Assembly: GCA_029259935.1 (NCBI GenBank)
Contig: JAJDEH010000434.1
Coordinates: forward strand, 1-41,130
Length of the DNA stretch: 41,130 bases
Reading direction: 5' to 3'
Source of the DNA: Planctomycetota bacterium
Lineage (GTDB): Bacteria > Planctomycetota > Planctomycetia > Pirellulales > Pirellulaceae
Below, one piece after another: positions 8,094 through 16,952 of this stretch (position 1 is its first letter; every line of letters starts with the position of its first letter). A model generated the notes under the pieces. It was not told the origin of the DNA. It saw nothing but the letters and a program-made list of their open reading frames with translations, and ran no database searches. The position numbers and the translations under genes were made by a program.

Positions 8094-8573
8094 GCCGAAT
8101 GCTTGCCAAATGCTTGCAAGACCTGCCCTGTGTTTTGAGTGCCCGACTGCCCCGTTGCCGGCCGTTACCTTCATTATATTCAAGTCGCCGAATCACTGTT
8201 TGCGCGGACGGCGGTTGGCAATTTTCTATACCGAAATTTGAAATGCTGACGAAGTGCAACTCCTCGATTGAAGAATGCGTCGTGACCAGAACCCTTGGGG
8301 CGTTTGATATTGGGGCTTTGCGTTTGTTGGAGATTTCGAAGTGTCGGAAGTTGGATCCGGCCGTTGTTCATTCAGTGGAAGTGATGGTGCGAATCAGATA
8401 GAATGAAAGTATTGGGGCACGGGAAGAGGGGCCACTCGGGCAGAGACAATTGGCAGTTTGGGCAGGCCCGCCGTATGTTACAACCTGTTGAGTGCCCCGC
8501 TTCGGAGCCTGATCAAGCAGGTGCTTTGCCGGTGCCACTCGATCGCGGCTCATAGGCCGCAAGAGGCGTAAGC
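8094..8573. other. Gene-free stretch upstream of the EEP-family gene
   Basis: About 480 bp with only short, overlapping frames on both strands (such as 8099-8401 on +) that show no recognisable domain, signal peptide or convincing ribosome site. The last 20 bp hold AAGAGG, the Shine-Dalgarno of the gene at 8574. No promoter was clear enough to call. Confidence 0.4.
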
Positions 8574-9566
8574 ATGAATGGCGAAAACACGCATCACTTT
8601 TATGACCGTGCGTCTCGTTGGACGAAAGCGATCTTGCTGTTGCTGTCCGCGATGCTGCTGATCTTCGTCACGCATTGCTACTTCACCCGCTTTGATTTTT
8701 GTGCCGCGATTACGATTTTTCCTCCGTGGTGCTGGTTGCTCGCCGGATTCGTGCTGGCGATGCCGAGTACCTTTCGCAAGGGGCGGCGCGCGGGAGTTTG
8801 TGTGCTGTTGATGTGGTTGGTTTTTCTAGCCGTGTTTTGCGACTCGCCCCTTGCGCTCCTTCGACAGTTCAGGCCGGCCCCACAAGCTCCGAGTCAGGTG
8901 CGCATCGTGACGTTGAACTGTGCCGGCGCCGCCGGCGCGGCGAGCGAGGTTGCGGACCATGATCCCGACATCGTTCTCTTTCAGGAATCACCACGCAAAC
9001 AATCGGTTCAACAGCTTGCCCTGGAGTTGTATGGCGCGGGTTCGCACTTGGCGTGGTACGTGGATACGTCGATCATTGCTCGGGGTGACGTCATGCCGCA
9101 ACGCGTTCCTGATGAGTTTCGCGGCAACTTCGTTCACGCGCTCGTGCGGCTTGATTCCGAAAGGGAATTGGATGTGATCTGCCTGCGACTCAGACCGCCA
9201 CCGGTACGCGTCGACCTGTGGTCGCTGGATTGCTGGAAAGCATACCAGCGCGATCGCGCGGATCGCCGACGTGAATTGAAAAGAATCACCGACTATGCCG
9301 CGTCGCTCTCCAACCGGCACCCAATTATCATTGGAGGAGATTTTAATACGCCGCCTGGCGACGCGGTGTTTGCGTTGCTGTCCCCAGATTTTTCCGACGC
9401 CTTTCAGCAAGCGGGTCGCGGCTGGGGACGGACGATCCTCAACGAAAAACCGCTTCTAAGAATCGACCAGATTTGGCTCGGCCCGAGTCCGCGGCCGCTG
9501 AATGTGCAAGCCCATCGGACGGAGAACTCGGACCACCGCATGGTCATTTGCGATTTGGACGGATAA
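8574..9566 (+). CDS. Membrane-anchored endonuclease/exonuclease/phosphatase (EEP) family protein
   Basis: This 330-residue protein has three hydrophobic segments near the N-terminus (about 17-36, 46-63 and 74-91), then an EEP domain facing away from or along the membrane. EEP motifs are present in order: VTLNCAG (112-118), DPDIVLFQES with metal-binding Glu138, IIIGGDFNTP with Asp256 and Asn258, RIDQIWLG with Asp298, and SDHRMVICDL with the Asp320-His321 pair. The family includes DNases, inositol phosphatases and sphingomyelinases; the membrane-bound bacterial versions are mostly of unknown substrate. ATG 8574 is preceded by AAGAGG at a good distance. It converges with the PpiD-like gene, ending 11 bp away. 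Confidence 0.88.
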   Translation: MNGENTHHFYDRASRWTKAILLLLSAMLLIFVTHCYFTRFDFCAAITIFPPWCWLLAGFVLAMPSTFRKGRRAGVCVLLMWLVFLAVFCDSPLALLRQFRPAPQAPSQVRIVTLNCAGAAGAASEVADHDPDIVLFQESPRKQSVQQLALELYGAGSHLAWYVDTSIIARGDVMPQRVPDEFRGNFVHALVRLDSERELDVICLRLRPPPVRVDLWSLDCWKAYQRDRADRRRELKRITDYAASLSNRHPIIIGGDFNTPPGDAVFALLSPDFSDAFQQAGRGWGRTILNEKPLLRIDQIWLGPSPRPLNVQAHRTENSDHRMVICDLDG

Positions 9567-9577
9567 CCAAAATCAAC

Positions 9578-11932
9578 CTAGCGCGGTTCGCGTTGCCAGT
9601 GAACGTCGAATTCTTTTTCGATTCCCTCGATCCAATCGAAGTAGAAAGTCGACAATGACCTGCCGGCGATTTGCATTACTTCGCGCGAGGGTTGCGAAGT
9701 CGTCATGAAGTCCTGCTGAACCTTGTCCACCGAACCATCATCGACGCTTCTGACCAGGTAAAAGACCGTCTGCGGTGCGTTGTGGGTGACGGCGACGTCA
9801 TTTTTTTTCAGCGAGTACACGGTCCGCATGAAATCAGGGCCCGGGCGATCAACTCCAAAAACTTCACTCAAGCTAAGCGTGCCTCCGCCGAACATTCCCA
9901 GGTTGCCACCACCCATCGACATCCAACTGAATTCCTGAGTTTCCGTTACCGCTTCTTCTCCGAATTGATCGGTGAGCGTCTTTTCCTGGCCCTTGGCTTT
10001 GTCTTGCTTTTTGTCCGCGGCGGCCCTGGCCAGTTTCCTTGCTTTCAATCGCTTCCACGTCTTTTCGACCTGTTTGCGAATGTCTTCGAATTCAGGAATC
10101 TCAACTTCTTTTTCGTCGGTCTCCCAGTGCAAAAAGACGGTGTCGCCACTGAACGGCGAAAATTGGCCGTTGCCTCGAGGAGCTGGAAATAGTTCCGCCT
10201 GAAACGACTGGCGATCGGCCGTAAAAGCTGTTTGAGCGAAGGTGATCGTTCGCAGTTGCCGCGCCTGCATGTCGAAGTCCATTTCCGTCGCTTGGCCCAG
10301 ATCAGTCTTGGCGATTTCTAGGGCATCGCTCAGCGGAACCGATCCGTAGGAAAGATTGAGTTCTTTGGCAATCTTCTTGAGGGGCAACGGAACGAGTTCT
10401 AAGTCTTCTTGATCTTCCTTGAGTTGCTCCCAAACGATGTACTCCTCCGTAAAGTATTCGGCCAATTTCTCCTTGGCGGCGTTGAGAGCCTTGGTCATGT
10501 TCTCACGAGCAATGGGAGTTGCGATCGCTCGCTTGGCGTCGTTGCGTTCCTTTTCCGGATCCTTCTTTTCCTCTTCCGGTTTCGCATCGCCTTCCGCGGT
10601 TTCGCCGGTGCCTTTTTCTTTTACCTTGTCCGCCGAACCGGGATCGGTGTTAGCATCCGCCGGAGCATCGCCCTTGGGTGAATCGACGTTTTTTGGCTTG
10701 TCCTTTTTTGCATCGCCCTTCTTGGCATCGTCCTTTTTGGCACCTTCCTTAGCCTTGGCGCTCTTATTCTTTTTGTCGTCAGCATCTGGCTCTACGTCAT
10801 CGTCATCAAGTCCACATTCATCATTATCTTTATCCTTGCCAGCCTTTTCATCAGACTTGTCTTTGGGGTCTTTAGCCTTGGCATCTTCGCCGGCACTCAC
10901 CCCGTCATCCGAACCATCTTTTTTCTTTTCCCCGTCACCTTCGCCGTCACCAGATTTTGCTTTATCGTCGCCGGCCTTCAATGGATCGTCAGTACCCTCT
11001 TTAGACGATTGATCGTCGGGTCGAAACTGGTCGTCCTCTTGTTCTTTAAGGTGCTTTTCAATCTGTTCGTCGGTGACATCTTCCATGGCCGATTCGATAA
11101 ACTTTTCGAGATCGGCCTTCAAATAGCCAAACGCGATTCGACGGCGCAATTTGAATCCCGGTTCCGGGCCATTGGGGTCGTGGAAACGATCCTTCGACTC
11201 TTCGTATAACGCCTTCAGATCCTCTTCGGTCGGTTCTTCATCGACCTTCTTAACGAAGTCGTTCACGTAGACAGGCAACACCTCGGCCCGTACACGGCGG
11301 CCGATCCGCTCGTAGAAGCCGTACGTCATACCGGGCGTCACATTCGAAACGCCGCTGGTGCCGAATTGCCGCATCTGCTCCGCAAGCAGTTCCCGGCGCA
11401 GTTGTCTAAGCATGCGGCTATAGGAAATTTGCCCGGGACGAATGCTGGCATAGATCGCCTTGTACTCATTGTTTTCAGAGGCCAACGAAAACTGGTCGTC
11501 GCCCAATTTTCGCAGGTAGTTGTTGATCGCTTCGTCGCTAATTACGACTCCCATTTTTTCGGCTTTTTCGGCCAGCAAATAGGTGCGCACCACCGATTGG
11601 TCCGTGGAAATCCCTTCCATCCGGCCACGATAGGATGCGGAAAAAATGGGCAGCCCTTTGGGGCTTCCATCATTCTCCTGTGTTTTCCGCATGACCGTTT
11701 CATGAAACATTGCCGTGACGTAGTTTTCCTGACGCAATTGCGACAATTGCAGTTCGTTGAATTCTCCCCCATTCCAGACTAACGCGATTTCCGGTTTTCC
11801 CGTGCCTGTCCCACCTTCCTGCATTTGGTTCAGCAAGACGGACGGAATGCCGAAAGTCACCATAGCCAAGATGACCAGCAACGCCAAAAGCTTCTTTTGA
11901 TGCTTACGAAAAAAGGAGAGTGGCCCTGGCAT
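9578..11932 (-). CDS. PpiD/SurA-like membrane-anchored periplasmic chaperone
   Basis: This 784-residue protein starts at ATG 11932 with an AAGGAA ribosome site; the open frame extends further upstream without support. The layout is PpiD-like: short basic cytoplasmic start (FFRKHQKK), one transmembrane helix (15-34), then a SurA_N-type helical region (about 45-290) with YLLAEKAEKMGVVISDEAIN and SYSRMLRQLRRELLAEQMRQ. About residues 300-462 are a very charged, low-complexity linker of Lys, Asp, Glu, Gly and Ala. The C-terminal part (about 465-784) contains KLAEYFTEEYIVWEQ, a long charged helix, and a Gly/Met-rich stretch. A classical parvulin (PPIC) catalytic core is not evident, so it may be a holdase and not an isomerase. 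PpiD-type proteins help exported proteins fold outside the inner membrane. It diverges from topA. Confidence 0.75.
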   Translation of the reverse strand: MPGPLSFFRKHQKKLLALLVILAMVTFGIPSVLLNQMQEGGTGTGKPEIALVWNGGEFNELQLSQLRQENYVTAMFHETVMRKTQENDGSPKGLPIFSASYRGRMEGISTDQSVVRTYLLAEKAEKMGVVISDEAINNYLRKLGDDQFSLASENNEYKAIYASIRPGQISYSRMLRQLRRELLAEQMRQFGTSGVSNVTPGMTYGFYERIGRRVRAEVLPVYVNDFVKKVDEEPTEEDLKALYEESKDRFHDPNGPEPGFKLRRRIAFGYLKADLEKFIESAMEDVTDEQIEKHLKEQEDDQFRPDDQSSKEGTDDPLKAGDDKAKSGDGEGDGEKKKDGSDDGVSAGEDAKAKDPKDKSDEKAGKDKDNDECGLDDDDVEPDADDKKNKSAKAKEGAKKDDAKKGDAKKDKPKNVDSPKGDAPADANTDPGSADKVKEKGTGETAEGDAKPEEEKKDPEKERNDAKRAIATPIARENMTKALNAAKEKLAEYFTEEYIVWEQLKEDQEDLELVPLPLKKIAKELNLSYGSVPLSDALEIAKTDLGQATEMDFDMQARQLRTITFAQTAFTADRQSFQAELFPAPRGNGQFSPFSGDTVFLHWETDEKEVEIPEFEDIRKQVEKTWKRLKARKLARAAADKKQDKAKGQEKTLTDQFGEEAVTETQEFSWMSMGGGNLGMFGGGTLSLSEVFGVDRPGPDFMRTVYSLKKNDVAVTHNAPQTVFYLVRSVDDGSVDKVQQDFMTTSQPSREVMQIAGRSLSTFYFDWIEGIEKEFDVHWQREPR

Positions 11933-12255
11933 CAGAGATTTCCTTGCTTTGCAAACTATATGGAGATTACGGAGACGGGTTGACTGTACCAGCGGCAAAG
12001 TATTAATGACTTGCCAACTCAATTGGGTGGAACCCGTGTGGAAATTCTATGGCCGATCGCCGTAAATACAATCCCAAAAAGGAGTGTCGTTCCGTGGAGT
12101 GTATTTTTGCGACGCCAAGCACCACCCGTGCGGGTGGGTGTGTCTGGCGAGGTTCCAGCGACACTTATACACCACAGCCGACTTGCAAGTCACGCTCGAA
12201 TTTGTCAAACCATTGATTCACGAAACCAGGCGCAGCCAACGAAGCGGCAGATTTA
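11933..12255. other. Divergent intergenic region between the PpiD-like gene and topA
   Basis: It holds the start signals of two diverging genes. On + there is TTGACT at 11979-11984 followed 15 bp later by TATTAA, a weak promoter candidate. A small palindrome CCACCC/GGGTGG lies at 12122-12137. A 55-codon ORF (ATG 12049 to TGA 12216, with four Cys) is open, but it has no ribosome site and no family I can name, so it is not called as a gene. No clear Shine-Dalgarno precedes topA. Confidence 0.35.
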
Positions 12256-15012
12256 ATGGCAAAAAAATCAACAGACAACGGCAGGAAGTCGCTGGTAATC
12301 GTCGAATCGCCAGCCAAGGCAAAAACGATTTCGAAGTTCTTGGGCAAGGACTATATCGTCGAAGCCAGTATTGGGCACGTACGCGACTTGCCCCCCAGCA
12401 AGAGTGATTTGCCGGAAAAATACAAAGGCGAGGAGTGGAGCTATCTGGGCGTCAACGTCAACGAAAATTTCACGCCGATCTACGTGGTACCTCAGGACAA
12501 GAAAAAACAGGTTTCCAATCTCAAGGCCAAACTGAAAGAAGCCAAGCAGCTCTACCTGGCAACGGACGAAGACCGCGAAGGAGAGGCGATCAGTTGGCAT
12601 CTGCATGAACTCTTGCAGCCGAAGGTGCCGGTGCATCGGATGGTGTTCCACGAGATCACCAAGGAAGCCATTCAGGCAGCCCTGGAAAATCCACGAGAAA
12701 TCGACCAAGGCATGGTCAAGGCGCAGGAGACGCGCCGCATTCTCGACCGGCTCTATGGCTGGGATGTCTCGCCGCTGCTGTGGCGAAAAATGGCGCTCCG
12801 CGGACGGAACGATCGCAAACTTTCCGCCGGGCGAGTGCAGAGCGTCGCGGTTCGGCTGGTCGTCGAGCGGGAACGGGCACGCCGCGCGTTTCGATCGGCC
12901 ACCTATTGGGACCTACTGGCAACGTTCGCCACCAAAAAAGACGAGACCTTCCAAGCGACGTTGGTTTCCGTCGACGACCGAAAAATCCCCTCGAGCAAGG
13001 ACTTCGATTCCACTACCGGGAAGATCAAGAACGAAAGCTTGATGCTGCTGGATGAGAACGGCGCGAATGAACTGGCCGAACGCTTGCGCTCGGCCGAGTT
13101 TCGTATCACGTCGATCGTGGAAAAGCCGTTCACAACTCGGCCGCGCCCGCCGTTTACGACCAGCACGATGCAGCAGGAAGCCAATCGCAAGCTGAATTTC
13201 AGCGGCAAGCGAACGGCCAGCGCGGCGCAGCGGCTCTATGAAAACGGCCACATTACCTACATCCGTACCGATTCGACAACCCTGTCGGAAGTGGCGATCA
13301 ACGCGGCCCGCGATCTGGTCACGTCGGAATACGGTAAAGACTACTTGCCCGATAGCCCGCGAACGTATTCCAAAACGGTCAAGAATGCACAAGAGGCGCA
13401 TGAAGCGATTCGTCCCGCCGGCCACCCGTTCGAACTGCCGGAGACGCTGAAGTCAACGTTGGGCCCCGATGAATTTCGCTTGTTCGAACTGATCTGGAAA
13501 CGGACCATCGCCAGCCAGATGAGCGACGCCCGAGGCCGCCGGATCACGGTCACGATCGAGGGCGGCGGCGCGGTGTTCCAGGTCAGCGGCAAGACGATCG
13601 ATTTCCCCGGCTTCTTGCGGGCCTATGTCGAAGGGTCGGACGATCCCGAGGCCGAATTGGCCGACAAGGAAATCTTGTTGCCGGCGGTCGCCGAGAACGA
13701 ACAAGTTGATTGCTGCGGGACCGAATCGAAGAGCCACACCACGATGCCTCCCGCCCGCTTCACGGAAGCTTCGTTGACTCAAGAGTTGGAAAGCAAAGGC
13801 ATCGGGCGGCCGAGTACGTATGTCTCCACGATTGAAACGATTCAAGACCGGGAATACGTCTTCAAAAAAGGCAGCGCCCTGGTTCCCTCGTGGATCGCCT
13901 TCGCGGTGGTGCGCATGCTGGAAGAGTATTTGCCCAAACTTGTCGACTATCAATTCACTGCCGGCATGGAAGATTTTCTGGACGCGATTAGCCGCCAGGA
14001 GGAAGGGCACATCGAGTATCTGCACCGGTTTTACTTCGGCGACGCGACGGCGGAGAACCCCGGACTCAAGAATAAAGTGAAGTCCATTCTTGAAGAAATG
14101 GATGTGCGCACGATTTGCCAATTCAAGATCGGCACGCCGACAGAAGGCGAATTCAAAGACGATGTTTTTCTGCGTGTCCACAAGTACGGTCCCTTCTTGG
14201 AACAGGGCGAGTACGAAACTCCCAACTATCGCAAGGCCAGCATTCCTGAAGAGTTGCCACCCGACGAACTAACGCTGGAAAAGGCGATCGAACTACTGGA
14301 CAAAGGCCAGCAGGACGACGAGCCGCTGGGCATCTGCCCCGACACCCATAAGCCGGTGTTTTTGAAAACGGGACGATTCGGCGACTACATTCAACTGGGC
14401 ACGAAAGACGACGACGAGAAGCCAAAGAATGCGGGGTTGCTCAAAGGCATGCAGAAGTCGGATGTGACCTTGGAAATGGCGTTAAGGTTGCTCTCTCTGC
14501 CGAGGACGCTGGGCGAACACGCCGAGTTGAAGGAACCGGTTATCGCGACCAACGGGCGTTATGGACCGTACATCAAATGCGGTTCGGAAACGCGTTCGCT
14601 GCCCGAAGATGTCTCGCCGCTCGATGTCACGATGGAACAAGCGGTCGAGTTGCTCAAGCAACCCAAGACTCGTGGCAGAGGTGCCAGCACGCCGAAAGAG
14701 CCGCTCAAGGTCTTCGAGGCGTCGCCTGTGACGGATGAGCCGATCAAGTTACTAGAGGGGCGTTACGGCCCCTATGTGACCGACGGGACGACGAACGCCT
14801 CGCTTCCCAAGGGTACACCGATCGAGGAAGCCACGTTCGCCATGGCGGTAGAACTGCTGGCCGAGCGGGCCGCCCGGGCCCCGGCCAAGAAGAAGAAAAA
14901 GAAGGCTGCTAAGAAGAAGGCAACGAAAAAGACCGCCAAAAAGGCCAAGAAGAAAAAGGCCGCCAAGAAAAAGGCCGCCAAGAAAAAGGCCGCCAAGAAG
15001 AAGGCCGAATAA
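12256..15012 (+). CDS. topA: DNA topoisomerase I (type IA)
   Basis: This 918-residue enzyme relaxes negative supercoils through a transient 5'-phosphotyrosine link. The TOPRIM domain is intact: LVIVESPAKAKTI with Glu17 and LATDEDREGEAISWHL with Asp104, Asp106 and Glu108. The active-site tyrosine is Tyr335 in HITYIRTDSTTLS. Other family blocks are ARRILDRLYGWDVSPLLW-like (here TRRILDRLYGWDVSPLLW), GRVQSVAVRLV and ASLTQELESKGIGRPSTY. The C-terminus has no Cys4 zinc ribbons. It has three TOPRIM C-terminal repeats instead (GRFGDYIQLG, GRYGPYIKCG, GRYGPYVTDG, about residues 695-870). After these comes a tail of about 45 residues rich in Lys and Ala, which should bind DNA or chromosome-associated RNA. 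It converges with acpS, 18 bp apart. Confidence 0.98.
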   Translation: MAKKSTDNGRKSLVIVESPAKAKTISKFLGKDYIVEASIGHVRDLPPSKSDLPEKYKGEEWSYLGVNVNENFTPIYVVPQDKKKQVSNLKAKLKEAKQLYLATDEDREGEAISWHLHELLQPKVPVHRMVFHEITKEAIQAALENPREIDQGMVKAQETRRILDRLYGWDVSPLLWRKMALRGRNDRKLSAGRVQSVAVRLVVERERARRAFRSATYWDLLATFATKKDETFQATLVSVDDRKIPSSKDFDSTTGKIKNESLMLLDENGANELAERLRSAEFRITSIVEKPFTTRPRPPFTTSTMQQEANRKLNFSGKRTASAAQRLYENGHITYIRTDSTTLSEVAINAARDLVTSEYGKDYLPDSPRTYSKTVKNAQEAHEAIRPAGHPFELPETLKSTLGPDEFRLFELIWKRTIASQMSDARGRRITVTIEGGGAVFQVSGKTIDFPGFLRAYVEGSDDPEAELADKEILLPAVAENEQVDCCGTESKSHTTMPPARFTEASLTQELESKGIGRPSTYVSTIETIQDREYVFKKGSALVPSWIAFAVVRMLEEYLPKLVDYQFTAGMEDFLDAISRQEEGHIEYLHRFYFGDATAENPGLKNKVKSILEEMDVRTICQFKIGTPTEGEFKDDVFLRVHKYGPFLEQGEYETPNYRKASIPEELPPDELTLEKAIELLDKGQQDDEPLGICPDTHKPVFLKTGRFGDYIQLGTKDDDEKPKNAGLLKGMQKSDVTLEMALRLLSLPRTLGEHAELKEPVIATNGRYGPYIKCGSETRSLPEDVSPLDVTMEQAVELLKQPKTRGRGASTPKEPLKVFEASPVTDEPIKLLEGRYGPYVTDGTTNASLPKGTPIEEATFAMAVELLAERAARAPAKKKKKKAAKKKATKKTAKKAKKKKAAKKKAAKKKAAKKKAE
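14956..15000 (+). repeat. 15-bp tandem repeat coding the Lys/Ala tail of TopA
   Basis: Three head-to-tail copies of AAGGCCGCCAAGAAA (the last ends AAG) encode KAAKK units at the end of topA. More degenerate copies extend left to about 14884. Such a tract can change length by slippage without breaking the frame, because the unit is five codons. Confidence 0.85.
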
Positions 15013-15030
15013 TTCGGTCTGCAACCCTCG

Positions 15031-15429
15031 CTAATCGAGGTCGAGGTCTCGGCCGATCGCTAGTGCATAAGCGGTGGCATGCGATCGGCAATGGGAAATG
15101 CTGATCAAGATCTCGGCGATGCCCGACTGCTCGCAAGCTTCGCGAGCGCCTCCGCCAAGAGCAATATTCGGCTTGCCTCCCGGCTCGTTGCGAATTTCAA
15201 TATCACGCCAGCCGATCCCCCGCGCCCAGCCCGTTCCCATCGCCTTGAGCACCGCCTCCTTGGCCGCCCATCGCCCCGCGTAATGTTGCGTCGCCGCCTT
15301 GCGCGAACTGCAATACTCGATTTCGCGTGGCGTGTAGACGCGCGAAATGAACAGCTCGCCATGCCGTTCGATCATCTGCGCGATTCGCAGGCACTCGATA
15401 ATGTCCGTTCCGATACCTTGTATGTTCAT
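15031..15429 (-). CDS. acpS: Holo-[acyl-carrier-protein] synthase
   Basis: This 132-residue AcpS moves 4'-phosphopantetheine from CoA to the serine of acyl carrier protein, switching on fatty acid synthesis. Family motifs are complete: GIGTDIIE with Mg-binding Asp9, YTPREIEYC, then the RWAAKEAVLKAMGTG block with Glu58, and SISHCRSHATAYA near the end. The start is ATG 15429 (MNIQGIGTDIIE), the family's normal beginning; five extra upstream codons are possible. It lies downstream of trpS on the same strand but is separated by 528 bp that hold an inverted-repeat element. Confidence 0.95.
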   Translation of the reverse strand: MNIQGIGTDIIECLRIAQMIERHGELFISRVYTPREIEYCSSRKAATQHYAGRWAAKEAVLKAMGTGWARGIGWRDIEIRNEPGGKPNIALGGGAREACEQSGIAEILISISHCRSHATAYALAIGRDLDLD

Positions 15430-15557
15430 GATTGGGACACGCAATTGATGTGTCAGTGCCTATTACTTTATCAAAGCTCGATCCTAGTTGGGTAGCGCCA
15501 CGTTTGTGAGCAGAGGAGCGCAGGGCGAGCCAATCGTTGACATCCGCAATGCTAGGA

Positions 15558-15768
15558 AAAGCCGTGAAACGGCGGCAGCATGTAGCCGTCGGCGTGAGCC
15601 GGCGGCTAGCCAGTCGTGAAGAACCGAGCCGCGACAGCGGCGACAGCACAAGGAACGGTGAAACAAGCCCAGAACTGCTGTCGCCGCTGTCGCGGCTTGC
15701 AAAAAGGTGCTTCGCTCGAACTGCGGGCTGGCACCCGCAGCTACATGGTGCCGCCGTTTCACGGCTTT
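15558..15768. repeat. Nested inverted-repeat (BIME/MITE-like) element
   Basis: The outer arms are 29 bp (15558-15586 and 15740-15768) with one mismatch: AAAGCCGTGAAACGGCGGCA ... The inner arms are 22 bp and perfect (15627-15648 and 15676-15697, core GCCGCGACAGCGGCGACAG). Inside each outer arm a GTAG tetranucleotide is followed by its own hairpin. These are CCGTCGGC GTGA GCCGGCGG on the left and CTGCGGG/CCCGCAG on the right, arranged as two facing REP units. The 211-bp whole could fold into one long cruciform. It lies between trpS and acpS. A 157-codon frame across it (15484-15957, minus) is produced by the repeat and is not called. Confidence 0.8.
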
Positions 15769-15957
15769 CAAAGCGGCGGACAATAGGTTGGGGTCAATCC
15801 CGACAAGAATCCTCGTTATGACAGTATTCACTCTTGCCATGGAAGCTGGCCTAACTCGCCTCACCGGACCGTTTTGACTTGGTTTGACAAATGTGTAACG
15901 AGCGCGCTTTTCGCCCACTTCCTTCTGATCGTCAGTCAAATTACTAGCGTTGTCCAA

Positions 15958-16935
15958 TTAGGATGATTCGCCGGGTGCAAGTCCACACGCCTGTTGCGCG
16001 CGGCGCAGTACTTCTCCCGCCTTCTTGCGAGCTTGGCTGGCTCCATCCTGAAGGATCTCTTGGACTTTTTCCGGGTGAGCCTCCAACTCCGCTCGACGAG
16101 CGTGTGCTTCGGCAAAGTACTCCTCCGCCGCGTCGGCCAGCGCCTTCTTTACTTCGCCATAACCGAATCCGCCGGTCCGATATTTGGCCGCCATCGCCTC
16201 TCGCCGCTCGTCCTCCACGAACAGCGAATAAAGCTGATACAAATGATCGTCATCCGGTTCTTTCGGCTCTTCCATCGGCCGCGAGTCGGTGGTCATTCGC
16301 ATGACCTTCTTTCGCATCTGCTTGGGCGGTTCGAAAATTTCGATCGTGTTGTTATAGCTTTTCGACATTTTTTCGCCGTCCGTGCCCGGCACTTTCTTTG
16401 AGCTATCCAACACTTTGGCTTTGGGCAGCACGAAGACGTCGCCAAATGCATGATTGAAACTGCCGGCCAGGTCTCGGCAGACTTCGATGTGCTGCACTTG
16501 GTCCTCGCCCACCGGAACGCAGTCCGAATCGTAGCCCAAGATGTCAGCCGCCATGAGAACCGGATACGTGAACAAACCGGCGTCTGCCGTAACCCCCTTG
16601 GCCTTCTTTTCTTTGTAGGCGTGGCAGCGTTCCAGCAATCCCATCGGCGCGCCCGTCATCAACAACCAAGTCAACTCGCTGATTTCTGGGACATCCGATT
16701 GGACGAACAAGGTCGCTCTGTTCGGATCCAATCCCAAGGCCAGCAGATCCAGCGCGGCGTCGTGCGTCAGTTCACGCAGTACCTCCGGTTCTCGGATCGT
16801 CGTCAAGGCATGCAGATTAGCAATGAAGTAATACGACTCATCCTCGTCTTGCAGATCGATGTACTGACGGATCGCGCCGAAGTAGTTACCCCAATGAAAG
16901 CGGCCGGTGGGTTGAATTCCAGACAAGACTCGCAT
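15958..16935 (-). CDS. trpS: Tryptophanyl-tRNA synthetase
   Basis: This 325-residue class I synthetase charges tRNA-Trp with tryptophan. The start [17 protein letters not shown] holds the HIGH-type signature (HWGN, 14-17). The tryptophan pocket region reads [20 protein letters not shown] and [11 protein letters not shown]. The KMSKS loop is exact at 189-193. Length and order are normal for bacterial TrpRS. ATG 16935 is preferred over ATG 16947 because it gives the family's conserved beginning. It follows pyrD by 17 bp on the same strand, so the two are probably co-transcribed. Confidence 0.97.
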   Translation of the reverse strand: MRVLSGIQPTGRFHWGNYFGAIRQYIDLQDEDESYYFIANLHALTTIREPEVLRELTHDAALDLLALGLDPNRATLFVQSDVPEISELTWLLMTGAPMGLLERCHAYKEKKAKGVTADAGLFTYPVLMAADILGYDSDCVPVGEDQVQHIEVCRDLAGSFNHAFGDVFVLPKAKVLDSSKKVPGTDGEKMSKSYNNTIEIFEPPKQMRKKVMRMTTDSRPMEEPKEPDDDHLYQLYSLFVEDERREAMAAKYRTGGFGYGEVKKALADAAEEYFAEAHARRAELEAHPEKVQEILQDGASQARKKAGEVLRRAQQACGLAPGESS

Positions 16936-16952
16936 GTTGACTACCAACTAGG

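Noticed and set aside
8099..8401. 100-codon frame on + in the region before the EEP gene
   Set aside because: No ribosome site, signal or domain, and it overlaps nothing conserved; treated as non-coding.
8450..8470. TTGGCAGTTTGGGCA as a sigma-54 promoter
   Set aside because: The GG and GC pairs are 10 bases apart, not 12, so the spacing is wrong.
10419..11012. 197-codon Ser/Phe-rich frame on +
   Set aside because: Mirror of the charged Lys/Asp linker of the PpiD-like gene; no start signal or domain.
12049..12216. 55-codon ORF with four Cys upstream of topA
   Set aside because: No ribosome site and no recognised family; left as a note in the intergenic entry.
14752..15136. Leu/Phe/Gly-rich frames on the minus strand
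   Set aside because: They are the complement of the Lys/Ala repeat tail of topA.
15484..15957. 157-codon open frame on the minus strand
   Set aside because: It runs through the nested inverted repeats; its Arg/Ala-rich translation reflects the palindromes and has no domain or ribosome site.
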